From NCBI RefSeq assembly GCF_029893965.1, contig NZ_JARXXP010000012.1:62001-126000 (forward strand): 64,000 nucleotides of DNA, written 5' to 3'. The stretch comes from Paenibacillus sp. PastM-3 (lineage in GTDB: Bacteria; Bacillota; Bacilli; Paenibacillales; Paenibacillaceae). Shown here one piece after another: positions 1 through 8,936 of this stretch (its first letter is position 1; every line of letters starts with the position of its first letter). The notes beneath the pieces are model-generated. The model worked only from the letters and a program-made list of their open reading frames with translations, made no database searches and was not told the origin of the DNA. The position numbers and the translations under genes are program-made.

Positions 1-932
1 TCGATACAAATGATGAGTGGATCGTGCAGCGTACGGGGATCCGTGAGCGCAGAATCAGCCGTGAGGATGAGTACACCAGTGATCTGTGCATAGCCGCTGC
101 CTTGAATCTGCTGACCCGTTACGGAAAATCTGCAGCCGATATTGATATGGTGCTTGTGGCTACCAGCACGGCGGATTTTTCTTTTCCCTCGGTAGCTTCG
201 ATAATCCAGCACAAGCTGGGTATTCCGCTGACGGCCGGAGCGGTGGATCTGAGCGCAGCCTGCGCCGGATTTGTATATGCGCTCCATACTGCCCACGCCT
301 ATGTAGCGTCGGGCCTGCACCGTAAAGTTCTGGTTGTCGGAGCAGATGCACTTTCCAAAATTACCGATTACACGGACCGCAGCACCTGCATCCTGTTCGG
401 TGACGGAGCCGGGGCGGTGCTGGTGGAAACAGATGAGCAGCAGGACCGTTTCCTCGGCTATCATCTCGGCAGTGACGGCGGAGGGGCACATCATGTCTAC
501 CTTACCGGATTGTCACATACGGTTAACGGTGTGGAGCTTGGAGATTCAGGCAAGCTGGTGCAAAACGGGCGGGAAGTATTCAAATGGGCAGTCCGGACGG
601 TACCGCAGGGCGTGCAGCGGGTACTGGAGAATGCCGGTGCAACGCTTGAGCAGGTGGACTGGTTCATTCCGCACAGTGCCAATCTGCGGATGATTGAGCC
701 GGTCTGTGAGCGGCTGAACTACCCGCTGTCCCAAGCTCTGTACAGCCTGGAGTATTTCGGCAATACCTCTGCAGCCAGCATCCCGCTGGCGCTCGACCTC
801 GGTATCCGTGAGGGAAAGGTACACAGCGGACAGCGGGTTCTGCTCTACGGCTTCGGCGCCGGGCTGGCGCATGCCGGAGTTCTGACTGAACTTCAGCTGG
901 ACGAACAGGTGGCTCCGCCTGATGTTTTATAA
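1..932 (+). CDS. fabH: Beta-ketoacyl-ACP synthase III (FabH), 5' end missing
   Basis: FabH condenses acetyl-CoA or branched acyl-CoA primers with malonyl-ACP to start fatty acid synthesis in the cytoplasm. The gene enters the window already open: the frame beginning at base 3 reads DTNDEWIVQRTGIRERR, the signature found near residue 30 of the family, so only about the first 25-30 residues are missing and the GTG at 24 is not the start. The catalytic triad is visible: Cys in DLSAACAGFVY, His in WFIPHSAN and Asn in YFGNTSAAS. The rest has normal length and ends at a TAA. Whether it belongs to a fab operon cannot be told because the upstream DNA is outside the window. Identification is firm. Confidence 0.95.
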   Translation, partial: DTNDEWIVQRTGIRERRISREDEYTSDLCIAAALNLLTRYGKSAADIDMVLVATSTADFSFPSVASIIQHKLGIPLTAGAVDLSAACAGFVYALHTAHAYVASGLHRKVLVVGADALSKITDYTDRSTCILFGDGAGAVLVETDEQQDRFLGYHLGSDGGGAHHVYLTGLSHTVNGVELGDSGKLVQNGREVFKWAVRTVPQGVQRVLENAGATLEQVDWFIPHSANLRMIEPVCERLNYPLSQALYSLEYFGNTSAASIPLALDLGIREGKVHSGQRVLLYGFGAGLAHAGVLTELQLDEQVAPPDVL

Positions 933-958
933 GCTAAACAGATGGTTATTCACGTGAT

Positions 959-1003
959 ATAAGGCTGGCTGACCTCTTGCATGGGGCGGCTGGCCTTTTA
1001 AGC
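959..1003 (+). terminator. Probable terminator of fabH
   Basis: An imperfect GC-rich hairpin with arms AAGGCTGGCTG and GGCTGGCCTT, including G-T pairs, is followed by a short T run about 30 bases after the fabH stop codon. Confidence 0.5.
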
Positions 1004-1055
1004 TTGCTCTCCGGTTGTTTAGAAGCCGCGTGTTGTGTTTCGCGCTGCGGGCTCC

Positions 1056-1442
1056 AAGCACAAGCACCAAGTACCGAGCACAGCTCCAAACTCCAAGCAC
1101 CGAGCTCCGAGCACCAAGCACCAAACTCCAAGTACCAAGCACCAAGCACCAAGCACCAAGCACCAAGCACCAAGCTCCAAGCATCAAGCACTAAGCACCG
1201 AGCACCGAGCATCAAGCATCAAGCACAGCTCCAAGCTCCAAGCACCAAGCACTAAGCACCGAGCACCAAGCATCAAGCATCAAGCACAGCTCCAAGCACC
1301 AAGCACTAAGCACCGAGCACCAAGCATCAAGCATCAAGCATCAAGCACAGCTCCAAGCACCAAGCACCAAGCACCAAGCACCAAGCACCAAGCACCAAGC
1401 ATCAAGCATCAAGCATCAAGCATCAAGCACAGCTCCAAGCTC
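1056..1442 (+). repeat. Degenerate 7-bp tandem array (CCAAGCA-type)
   Basis: About 390 bases are built almost wholly from variants of the heptamer CCAAGCA (CCAAGCA, TCAAGCA, CCGAGCA, CTAAGCA, with CAGCTCCAAG interruptions). Runs of perfect copies lie near 1137-1175 and 1365-1405. Because the unit is 7 bases, every frame is open on the plus strand and translates into a 7-residue repeat such as KHQAPST, but no ribosome binding site or family-like protein supports translation. The array starts about 120 bases after fabH ends. Its function is unknown; replication slippage is the likely origin. Confidence 0.85.
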
Positions 1443-2165
1443 CTTTTCCCTATGCTCCAGCCATTATGCTTATGCGGCTTCCTCCCTCTTTTTTCAGCGG
1501 CATAACCGAAAAATCGTACCCGAAACCAGAAAATCCACGCCTTGTATGCCTCCATAAAATGAGAGATTATATTATCGAAAGCGTTTTCGTTTTCACGTGT
1601 GATCCTGTTGTAGAACGTAACCATTTTCGGTATTTGTGCTGGCTCAAAGCTCGAAAGGATTCGGAGTTTGCCGGCTGCGGCAGGAATAAGGGGGGAGTCA
1701 AGGCCTGCGCAATGATCTTGGTGATAACCTGAGAAAAAGCAAATGTAAAGGTAAAGGTAAAGGTAAAGGTAAAGGTAAGAGCTTAAACTCAGACTCTAAC
1801 GGGGATTGGGGAGTAGAGGTCAGCAGGGGATTTCTGAATATAGTCTTTGAGCCGGGTGTGTGATTTCATTCAAGGATTAGTTGGAATTTCGCCACCTAAA
1901 TTTGCTGTTTTTCATCTTCTGAGATCATTAGTTGGAAAAAGCACACCTATTTCGGCCCATTCTGCCCGCAAACGGTGAATTTGGAACAATTAAGGGGAGT
2001 TTTTCCAACTAAATTGCTGTTTCAGGTTCATTCATTAGAATTAAGTGTACAATTTCCACTTAGTTCGATCAGTACATGCGGAGAAGAGGCTGTAAGAGCG
2101 AATTCCCCCGCTAAGCGGGGGAATGCCGGTGCTGGCAGTGATGCTGCCCAGAGTCGCCGGCCTTA
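1443..2165. other. Intergenic stretch with no convincing gene
   Basis: Short open frames here lack ribosome binding sites and resemble no family I know. Between about 1872 and 2066 the motif TTAGTTGGAA or its complement TTCCAACTAA recurs three times with A/T-rich flanks, and a related segment reads GTGTACAATTTCCACTTAG. It resembles the intergenic repeats near 43680-43935. Confidence 0.5.
1745..1780 (+). repeat. GTAAAG hexamer tandem repeat
   Basis: Five perfect copies of GTAAAG lie in a row at 1745-1774, followed by a degenerate sixth. This is a simple sequence repeat in non-coding DNA. Confidence 0.9.
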
Positions 2166-2170
2166 GCCCC

Positions 2171-2551
2171 GCAGCTTGCCGCTCGAGGCCACCGGGTCAG
2201 CCCCGCAGCTTGCTGCCCGAGGCCCCCGGCGTCAGCTCCGCAGCTTGCCGCTCGAGGCCACCGGGTCAGCCCCGCAGCTTGCTGCCCGAGGCCCCCGGCG
2301 TCAGCTCCGCAGCTTGCCGCTCGAGGCCCCCGGCGTCAGCTCCGCAGCTTGCCGCTCGAGGCCACCGGGTCAGCCCCGCAGCTTGCTGCCCGAGGCCCCC
2401 GGAGTCAGCCCCGCAGCTTGCCGCTCGAGGCCCCCGGAGTCAGCCCCGCAGCTTACCACTCGAGGCCACCGGGTCAGCCCCGCAGCTTGCTGCCCGAGGC
2501 CCCCGGAGTCAGCCCCGCAACTTGCTGCCCGAGGCCTCCGGCCTCAGCTCC
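2171..2551 (+). repeat. 34/35-bp GC-rich tandem array, about 11 units
   Basis: Units begin at GCAGCTTGC at 2171, 2205, 2240, 2274, 2309, 2344, 2378, 2413, 2448, 2482 and 2517, and a degenerate one starts at 2552. Unit length is 34 or 35 bases depending on whether the second half reads CCACCGGGTCAGC or CCCCCGGCGTCAGC. Each unit carries GAGGCC and a CTCGAG or CCCGAG core. The units are directly adjacent with no spacers, so this is not a CRISPR. The last units overlap the 3' end of the LacI-type gene on the minus strand and supply its stop codon. Confidence 0.9.
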
Positions 2552-3566
2552 GCAAACCGCTGCCGCAGGATTCGCGCACGATCAGTGCGGGCTCGACGAC
2601 AAATGAGCCGCCCTCGGACTGGTTGTTAATCAGGTCGAACAGCATGTGGGCAGCGAGCACGCCCAGGCGCTCCTTGTTCTGACGGATCGTGGTCAGCGTA
2701 GGAGTGGTGTATTTGCAGGCCTCGATATCATCGCAGCCTACCACGGCAATATCCTCGGGCACACGCAGCCCGTGCTCCTTCAGGGCGCGGATGGCTCCGA
2801 GAGCAAGCAGATCCGAAGCGGCGAACACCGCCTTTGGCAGGCTGCCCTGCTCAATCAGCCGCTGCATCGCCCCATAGCCGCTAGGCTCGAAGAAGTCATC
2901 GCCGTGAATGAACCAGTCCATATTCAGGGATAAGCCAAAGCCTTCAATCGCCTTGATGTACCCGGCTTCCCGCTGGTTGGAGATGTCGGAATCGCCGGTG
3001 CTGCCGATGAAGCCCAGCTCTCTGTGCCCAAGCAGATACAGATGCTCCACAACCTTGGAAGCGATCTGATAATTGTCGGACATCACGTATCCCGACTTCT
3101 TGCCTTTAAGCTCCAGATCTACGCCGATGCAGGGGATGCTGCTCATGTCCAGGTCACGGATGGCCGGCTCCATTTTCTCCCCGGAGATGATGACACAGCC
3201 GTCCACATGAAAATGCACGCAACGGGAGAAGTAATCGCCGCCGCTGACAAACTTTTCGTTGGAAAAGAAAATCAGATCGTAGCCCAGCACCCCCATCTGC
3301 TTCTTGAAGGAGTTCAGCACCTCCACGAAGAACGGGTGCGTAATTTCCACGTTAAGCTCACCGGCAAAAATAACACCGATCAGATTGGATTTCTTGGTAG
3401 CCAGTGTTTTGGCGGAATTCGAGGGCGAGTATCCGGTTTGTTCGATGATTTCCAGGACTCTCTGTTTCGTTTTTTCGGAAACATCATTGTAATTATTCAT
3501 TATTTTCGAAACAGTGGATACGGAAACTCCAGCCATTTCGGCAATCTTTTTGATATTCACCTGCAT
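2544..3566 (-). CDS. LacI-family transcriptional regulator
   Basis: A 340-residue sugar-responsive repressor of the LacI/GalR family. Residues 1-25 (MQVNIKKIAEMAGVSVSTVS) form the typical helix-turn-helix, followed by the hinge region (GYSPSNSAKTLATKKS) and a periplasmic-binding-protein-like sensor domain ending in the usual LIVRES. I chose the ATG at 3564-3566 because GGAGGG stands 8 bases upstream and the HTH begins there; the longer frame to 3629 adds 21 atypical residues. It is divergent from the SLH-GH16 laminarinase gene, with a LacI-type palindrome between them, so it probably controls beta-glucan degradation. The ligand is unknown. The last codons and the stop lie inside a 34/35-bp tandem array. 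Confidence 0.9.
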   Translation of the reverse strand: MQVNIKKIAEMAGVSVSTVSKIMNNYNDVSEKTKQRVLEIIEQTGYSPSNSAKTLATKKSNLIGVIFAGELNVEITHPFFVEVLNSFKKQMGVLGYDLIFFSNEKFVSGGDYFSRCVHFHVDGCVIISGEKMEPAIRDLDMSSIPCIGVDLELKGKKSGYVMSDNYQIASKVVEHLYLLGHRELGFIGSTGDSDISNQREAGYIKAIEGFGLSLNMDWFIHGDDFFEPSGYGAMQRLIEQGSLPKAVFAASDLLALGAIRALKEHGLRVPEDIAVVGCDDIEACKYTTPTLTTIRQNKERLGVLAAHMLFDLINNQSEGGSFVVEPALIVRESCGSGLRS

Positions 3567-3671
3567 GTTTATCGACCCTCCGCTTGATATGGCCCAGACC
3601 AGGAAAACGGCCAAGCTGACGTTATTCATTGAATTACAAGCCTTGTCCGGTACTCCAAATAGTTACAGTTA

Positions 3672-3700
3672 AGTCTATTCAACTTCTCCAGGCAAGTCAA
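3672..3700 (-). promoter_or_regulatory. Candidate promoter of the LacI-type gene
   Basis: Read on the minus strand, TTGACT (3700-3695) and TAGACT (3677-3672) are separated by 17 bases, about 105 bases upstream of the start codon. Match to the SigA consensus is moderate. Confidence 0.5.
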
Positions 3701-3730
3701 CGCTTTATGCAGGCCCTTTTTAGGATTGGA

Positions 3731-3746
3731 TCGAAACCGATTTCGA
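3731..3746. promoter_or_regulatory. LacI-type operator palindrome upstream of the laminarinase gene
   Basis: TCGAAACCGATTTCGA is a 16-bp near-perfect palindrome (14 of 16 symmetric positions) with the central CG typical of LacI-family operators. It lies 46 bases before the start of the GH16 gene and on the far side of the divergent regulator's promoter. The core GAAACCGATTTC recurs with one base changed at 16904-16915 before the GH13 gene. Binding by the adjacent regulator is inferred. Confidence 0.6.
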
Positions 3747-3791
3747 ATATTCTTGATCAGCAATTCCGATACCCGAGGAGGAGAATAGAGG

Positions 3792-6700
3792 ATGAAAAAG
3801 AATGTGTCGGCAGCGCTCGCTGCCGTAGTACTTGCGACAGGCCTGCTGACGCCAATGGGAGGCGGAGCCCTGTCAGCAGCATCCGCATCCGCCCCACCGG
3901 AAGACAATATACAGCAGTCTGCCTCAGCCGGCAATTTGAAAGCGTTTACCGATTTGAAGGCGGATCACTGGGCAGCCCGGTCACTGCAGCGCTGGAGTGA
4001 GGCCGGTGTTATGAGCGGATACGGGGATGGAACGATCCGGCCGAATAAGCAGATTACAAAGGCGGAATTCGCAGTAATGATTAACCGCCTGTTTAATTAC
4101 AAGACGGAGGCAGGGGCGCTTCCTTCCGATGCGGCCGACAATCTCTGGTTCACCAGTGATATTGCCAAAGCGGTTGCCGCCGGATATTTGAGTGCTGATG
4201 CGGACAACCGGATTCATCCGTACGCGAATTTGTCCCGCGGCGAGGCGGCTGTGGCGCTGCAGAAGCTTTTTAAGCTGGAAGCAGGCAAGCAGCCGCCAGC
4301 GTATACAGATCTGCCGGCAGCCGGCAGTGAATTGAGCGAAGCAGTTGGGGCGCTTACTGCTGCAGGCTATCTGAAGGGCTATCCGGGGGGCTTGTTCAAG
4401 CCGGACGGGGCCATCACCCGCGCTGAGCTGGCCCGGGTTGCTGACGTGATGATTGCAGGACTGGTAACCTCTCAGGGAGAGGTGAATCTGGGAACTGTGC
4501 AAGGGAACGTACTATTAAGCAGTTCGGATATTCTTTTGCAGAATACAGTTATTGAAGGAAATCTTTATCTCTCTGAAGGTATCGGTGAGGGGAATGCTTC
4601 ACTGGACGGGACAGAGGTGAAGGGAACCACTTACATCCGCGGAGGCGGGGCTCATACCGTAAGCCTGCAGAACAGTAAGCTGGGTAAGGTGGATGTGACC
4701 AAGCCGGGAGGCAATATCCGGCTGTATGCCAGCGGCAGTACGGCAGTTGGGGCTGTACAGCTGGGTTCCGGGGCAACACTGGAGGAAGGCAGTCTGACCG
4801 GAACAGGCTTCACGGATATTGAGCTCCGCTCTGGAGCCAAGACGGTAGCCCTGAAAGGAGAATTCAATGCTGTCAGCACGGCGGATGACAAGACAGGCGG
4901 CCTGGTGCTTAGCCTTTCCGGCAAGCTGGCTAAGCTTAATTTAAGGACTCCAAGCCGGGTTACACTGGCAGACAATGCCCGGGTAGCGGAGCTGCTGCTC
5001 TCCGCTAATGCCTCGGGAACAGCGATTCAGGGAAGCGGAAGCTTCGGCAAGGTAACGAATAATGCCGATGGCGTTACCAGCGGCGGCATTGCCGTTGCCA
5101 AAGGCAGCAGCAGCGAGCTGAAGGCTGCGGCGGCTACTCTGGCACCGGTAAGCAGCGGCTCCCCCGGTGCTACCGAAGCGCCGACGGCAACCGCAACACC
5201 GGCACCGACGGCAACCGCAACACCAGCACCGACGGCAACCGCAACACCAGCGCCTACAGCGACCCCGACACCGCAGCCGACAGCTGCACCGACGGCGACG
5301 CCAACACCGGCCGCAGACCTGTGGACGATGGTGTGGAGTGATGAATTCAATGATGGCACCATTGATCCGGAGAAGTGGACCTATGATCTGGGCGACGGCA
5401 CTGCAGTCGGCAATCCCGGCTGGGGCAATAATGAGCTGGAATGGTACACGGACGATGAGAAGAATGTAAAAGAAACTGACGGCAACCTGGTCATTACCGC
5501 ACACAAGGAGTCAGTAGGCGGCAAGGATTATACCTCCTCGCGGATCAAGACCAAGGGGCTGTTCAGCAAGAAATACGGTAAATTCGAGATCCGGGCGAAG
5601 GCGCCGACCGGCAAGGGCATGTGGCCGGCGATCTGGATGCTGCCGGAGAATTACGAGTACGGCAACTGGGCTGCTTCCGGTGAGATTGATATTATGGAGG
5701 GCTGGGGCAGCCGGCCAAATACCGTTGCCGGAACGATTCATTACGGCGGATTCTGGCCGGATAACGTGTATTCCGGCAAAGAATATGTATTCCCGGATAA
5801 CGGAACCATTGCCGATTACCACACTTATTCCATTGAATGGGAGCCGGGAGAGATCCGCTGGTATGTGGACGGCGTATTGTTCCAGACCAAAAATGACTGG
5901 TACAGCATCAGTGTCGGCCAGCCGGCGAACAATGCCTATCCGGCACCGTTCAACCAGGAGTTCCATCTCCTGATGAATCTGGCTGTAGGCGGCAATTTTG
6001 ACGGTAATCCCACTCCGGAGACAAAATTCCCGCAGTCGATGTCTGTCGATTATGTCCGTGTGTATGAGCTGACCGGGCGGGAGTACCGTGAGCCGGTGCC
6101 GGTGACGATTGCGAAGGAGGCATATCTGGAAGGCTCGCTTGCTCCGACAGAAGACGGCAACTTCATTCATAACAACGGCTTCACCGAGCAGAAGGAAGGG
6201 GATGCCGGCATGGGCATTCCGAACACAGCGCACTGGGTGCTGTACAAGGAAGCCGGGGCTGCCGCAAATGTATCCCTCGAACCTGTCGGCGGTCAAAATT
6301 TCCTGAAGGTGGATATCAGCAGCGCCGGCGGGAATTCCTATTCGATCCAGCCGCAGGCTATTGTATCGCTGGCTAAAGGAAGGTTCTACAAGCTCAGCTT
6401 CGATGCCAAAACCGATACGGAGCGGAGCATCAATGTAAGGCTGACGGGCGGAGAGTCGCGCGGCTATCAGGCGTACTCGCCGGGGCTCAAGGCCGAGCTG
6501 ACCGGGACGATGACCCATTATGAAACGATGTTCCAGATGAAGGAGAATTCCGATATTGCGGCGCGGGTTGAATTCAATCTGGGCACGAATACCTCTCCGG
6601 TGTGGCTGGGCAATGCCCGGCTTACGGAGATCGACAGCATCCCGTTCGATCATGACAGTGCCAAAACACCGCTGGGCAGCGGCAACCATCTGTACAACGG

Positions 6701-8816
6701 TACCTTTGACCTCGGTGGTGTCGACCGCCTGGGCTTCTGGCACACGGCCGCATCCGGAGGGGCGGAAGTCAGCAGCACAGTGGACGGTGATGGGCATCTG
6801 CGGCTGCAGATTACAGGCAGCGGCGCAGCAGGGGCTGATGTGCAACTGCTGCAGAAAGGGATATTCCTGGTGAACGGCCAGGATTATAAACTGACCTTTG
6901 ACGCGGAGGTCTCTGCCGCACGGACAGCCGTAATTGAGCTGCTCGGCAAAGACGGTACGCTGTATGCATCCAAGGAAGTGCAACTGGCAGCAGGGGCACA
7001 GAGCATCACTGCCGAGTTCAAGGGGCTAGCCGGAGCTACCGACCAGGAAGGCCAGTTTGTTCTCCGGCTCGGCGGCGCATCAGGCACCGTGCAGCTCGAT
7101 AATTTCGTGCTGCTGCGGACCAGCACGTATTACGATCCGTCGCTTGTGTATTACCCGCTGGTGAACGGGGATTTCGGCTTCGGCTTCAGCAGCTGGGAAC
7201 GCCTGCTGACCGAGCAGGGCGGACAGAGCACGGCTGCGGTTACAGACGGAGCAGCCAAATTCAGCATTACCAATACCGGCAGCCAGAACTACTCCGTGAT
7301 GCTGTTCCAGAACGGGCTAAAGGCATCAGCCGGTGCGGAATATGTCATTGAGTTCGATGCCAAGTCCACTGTTGCCCGCAAGATCGGCGTTAACGTAGAG
7401 AATGCGGCATATTCAGCTTCCTTCACGAAGCTCGTTGAGGTGACGCCCGAAGGCGCCCATTACAGATACGAGTTCCGTCAGGGCATAAAGGATACGCTGT
7501 CGCTGAAATTCCTGCTTGGTAAAGTGGACGGTGTAAGCATTCCGGGCGCACATGATATCATCATTGATAATGTGAAATTTGAGATCAAAGGGGCTCCGGC
7601 CAAGCCTCAGGAGCTGCTGGCGGACAGCAGCAATAACCGTGCCGGACAGCCAATCCAGCTCCAATATAATGACAATGCGGCCTGGCGCAGCAAGATTCAG
7701 GCGGTTAAAGTAAACGGAACAGCATTAACCCCGGAGCTGTACAGTATTGAGCCCGGCTTCATTACGATTAACGCCGCTGCCTTCCCGGCGGAAGGCAGCT
7801 ACGCCATTACGGTGGAGGCGGAAGGTTATGTCCCTGCGGGGGTAACCCAGGTGATTCTGGCAGGCGGCAGCAATCTGGTGGTAAACGGCTCGTTCGCCAG
7901 CGGAACGACAGGCTGGAATACGTGGTCCGGTGAAGGCGGAGCGGCTGTGTTAAGTGCAGTGGACGGTACTGCGAATATTGAAATTAATGCAGCCGGCAGC
8001 CAGACCTGGGCTAACCAGTTATTCCAGGAAGGCATCCAGCTGCAGGCCGGCAAAACCTATGAGCTGAGCTTCAAGGCCAAATCGACGGTGCCGCGGCAGA
8101 TTATTGTAGAATACAGCGGCACCTCTGCCGCCTCCCAGCAGGCTAAATTCGATGTTACAGCAACCTGGGCGACCTACAGCGCACAGTTTACGGTGGCAGA
8201 CGGCAGCCCGCTGAAGCTGAACTATCTGATCGGTGCCACTGCAGGCACGGATAAAACAGCCAACAGCACAGCGCATATCCTGTCACTGGACGATATTTCG
8301 ATTACCGAAGTGTCTGGCGGCACACCGGGTGAGCCGGCAAGCGGCACTTTGGACAACGGAACCTTTGAGGCCGCGAAGGGGCTGGCCGGCTGGACACAGT
8401 ATTTTGACGGAACCGGCTCTGCCCAGGCGCTGAACGGAGAACTGGCTGTCAGTCTGACCGGAACAGGCAACGCGAGCTACAGTGCACAGGTGGATTATGC
8501 GAACCTGAAGCTGGAACAGGGCAAAACCTACAAGCTGACCTTTCAGGCCCGCTCCGATATTAACCGCCTGATTGAAGTTGCGGTAGAGCATAAAGGCGGG
8601 GATTACACCAAATATCTGCCTGCCGTCAGTGTCGCCTTGACCAGTGAGATGAAGGAATACAGCTACACCTTCACCATGAGCGGCGGAACGGACACCCTGG
8701 CACATCTAGTGTTCCTGATGGGGCTGGTTTCCGGCAACAGCCAGGAGACTAACAGTGCCATCAGCGCAGGCAATCAGATTGTGATTGATAACGTAACGTT
8801 GACCGAGCAACCCTGA
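3792..8816 (+). CDS. S-layer-anchored GH16 laminarinase with multiple carbohydrate-binding modules
   Basis: A 1674-residue secreted, cell-wall-bound endo-beta-1,3(-1,4)-glucanase. In order: signal peptide (1 to about 34); three SLH domains (about 50-226) that bind wall polymer; a beta-rich segment of short repeats such as GEVNLGTVQGNVLLSSS (about 230-445); an Ala/Thr/Pro linker of PTATATPA units (about 457-510); the GH16 domain (about 513-760) with the motif GEIDIMEGW, where Glu631 is the likely nucleophile, Asp633 the helper and Glu636 the acid/base; then about five CBM4/9-like modules, each starting with a NG(T/D/S)F motif, with one short module (about 1275-1355, ending EAEGYVPAGV) between the third and fourth. 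AGGAGGAG precedes the ATG. It is divergent from a LacI-type regulator. The GH16 and SLH assignments are firm; the exact glucan preference is inferred. Confidence 0.93.
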   Translation: MKKNVSAALAAVVLATGLLTPMGGGALSAASASAPPEDNIQQSASAGNLKAFTDLKADHWAARSLQRWSEAGVMSGYGDGTIRPNKQITKAEFAVMINRLFNYKTEAGALPSDAADNLWFTSDIAKAVAAGYLSADADNRIHPYANLSRGEAAVALQKLFKLEAGKQPPAYTDLPAAGSELSEAVGALTAAGYLKGYPGGLFKPDGAITRAELARVADVMIAGLVTSQGEVNLGTVQGNVLLSSSDILLQNTVIEGNLYLSEGIGEGNASLDGTEVKGTTYIRGGGAHTVSLQNSKLGKVDVTKPGGNIRLYASGSTAVGAVQLGSGATLEEGSLTGTGFTDIELRSGAKTVALKGEFNAVSTADDKTGGLVLSLSGKLAKLNLRTPSRVTLADNARVAELLLSANASGTAIQGSGSFGKVTNNADGVTSGGIAVAKGSSSELKAAAATLAPVSSGSPGATEAPTATATPAPTATATPAPTATATPAPTATPTPQPTAAPTATPTPAADLWTMVWSDEFNDGTIDPEKWTYDLGDGTAVGNPGWGNNELEWYTDDEKNVKETDGNLVITAHKESVGGKDYTSSRIKTKGLFSKKYGKFEIRAKAPTGKGMWPAIWMLPENYEYGNWAASGEIDIMEGWGSRPNTVAGTIHYGGFWPDNVYSGKEYVFPDNGTIADYHTYSIEWEPGEIRWYVDGVLFQTKNDWYSISVGQPANNAYPAPFNQEFHLLMNLAVGGNFDGNPTPETKFPQSMSVDYVRVYELTGREYREPVPVTIAKEAYLEGSLAPTEDGNFIHNNGFTEQKEGDAGMGIPNTAHWVLYKEAGAAANVSLEPVGGQNFLKVDISSAGGNSYSIQPQAIVSLAKGRFYKLSFDAKTDTERSINVRLTGGESRGYQAYSPGLKAELTGTMTHYETMFQMKENSDIAARVEFNLGTNTSPVWLGNARLTEIDSIPFDHDSAKTPLGSGNHLYNGTFDLGGVDRLGFWHTAASGGAEVSSTVDGDGHLRLQITGSGAAGADVQLLQKGIFLVNGQDYKLTFDAEVSAARTAVIELLGKDGTLYASKEVQLAAGAQSITAEFKGLAGATDQEGQFVLRLGGASGTVQLDNFVLLRTSTYYDPSLVYYPLVNGDFGFGFSSWERLLTEQGGQSTAAVTDGAAKFSITNTGSQNYSVMLFQNGLKASAGAEYVIEFDAKSTVARKIGVNVENAAYSASFTKLVEVTPEGAHYRYEFRQGIKDTLSLKFLLGKVDGVSIPGAHDIIIDNVKFEIKGAPAKPQELLADSSNNRAGQPIQLQYNDNAAWRSKIQAVKVNGTALTPELYSIEPGFITINAAAFPAEGSYAITVEAEGYVPAGVTQVILAGGSNLVVNGSFASGTTGWNTWSGEGGAAVLSAVDGTANIEINAAGSQTWANQLFQEGIQLQAGKTYELSFKAKSTVPRQIIVEYSGTSAASQQAKFDVTATWATYSAQFTVADGSPLKLNYLIGATAGTDKTANSTAHILSLDDISITEVSGGTPGEPASGTLDNGTFEAAKGLAGWTQYFDGTGSAQALNGELAVSLTGTGNASYSAQVDYANLKLEQGKTYKLTFQARSDINRLIEVAVEHKGGDYTKYLPAVSVALTSEMKEYSYTFTMSGGTDTLAHLVFLMGLVSGNSQETNSAISAGNQIVIDNVTLTEQP

Positions 8817-8863
8817 ATTTAAGCGCCTAAACCAGCTGGGCACCGGCAAAAAGCAGACAGCAC

Positions 8864-8908
8864 AAAAAGGCCGTGACCCCTTTATTAAAAAGGGGACGCG
8901 GCTTTTTT
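8864..8908. terminator. Bidirectional terminator between the laminarinase and gbsR-like genes
   Basis: A strong stem pairs GGCCGTGACCCC with GGGGACGCGGC, flanked by an A run on the left and six T on the right. It can serve both converging genes. Confidence 0.85.
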
Positions 8909-8936
8909 ACCTTTTGCAGCAGCTCAAAATAAGCGT

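Noticed and set aside
1035..1505. Open frame of 156 codons through the heptamer array
   Set aside because: A 7-base unit without stop codons keeps all frames open; the product is only KHQAPST repeats and no start signal is present.
1409..1732. Two short open frames on opposite strands downstream of the heptamer array
   Set aside because: Neither has a ribosome binding site, and neither product resembles a known protein; one runs into the repeat array.
2171..2551. CRISPR array
   Set aside because: Units are directly adjacent without unique spacers, and no cas gene is in the window; the same holds for the arrays at 1056 and 15129.
2123..2682. Long overlapping open frames of about 170 codons on the plus strand
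   Set aside because: They are translations of the 34/35-bp tandem array (repeated PRSLLPEAPGV-like words), with no ribosome binding site and no family, and they overlap the end of the LacI-type gene.
3567..3629. Upstream extension of the LacI-type gene
   Set aside because: The 21 extra residues precede the canonical HTH start, and the ribosome binding site fits only the ATG at 3564-3566.
5511..6983. 490-codon open frame antisense to the laminarinase gene
   Set aside because: It is antisense to a clearly coding GH16-CBM sequence and has no homologue-like motifs or start signal.
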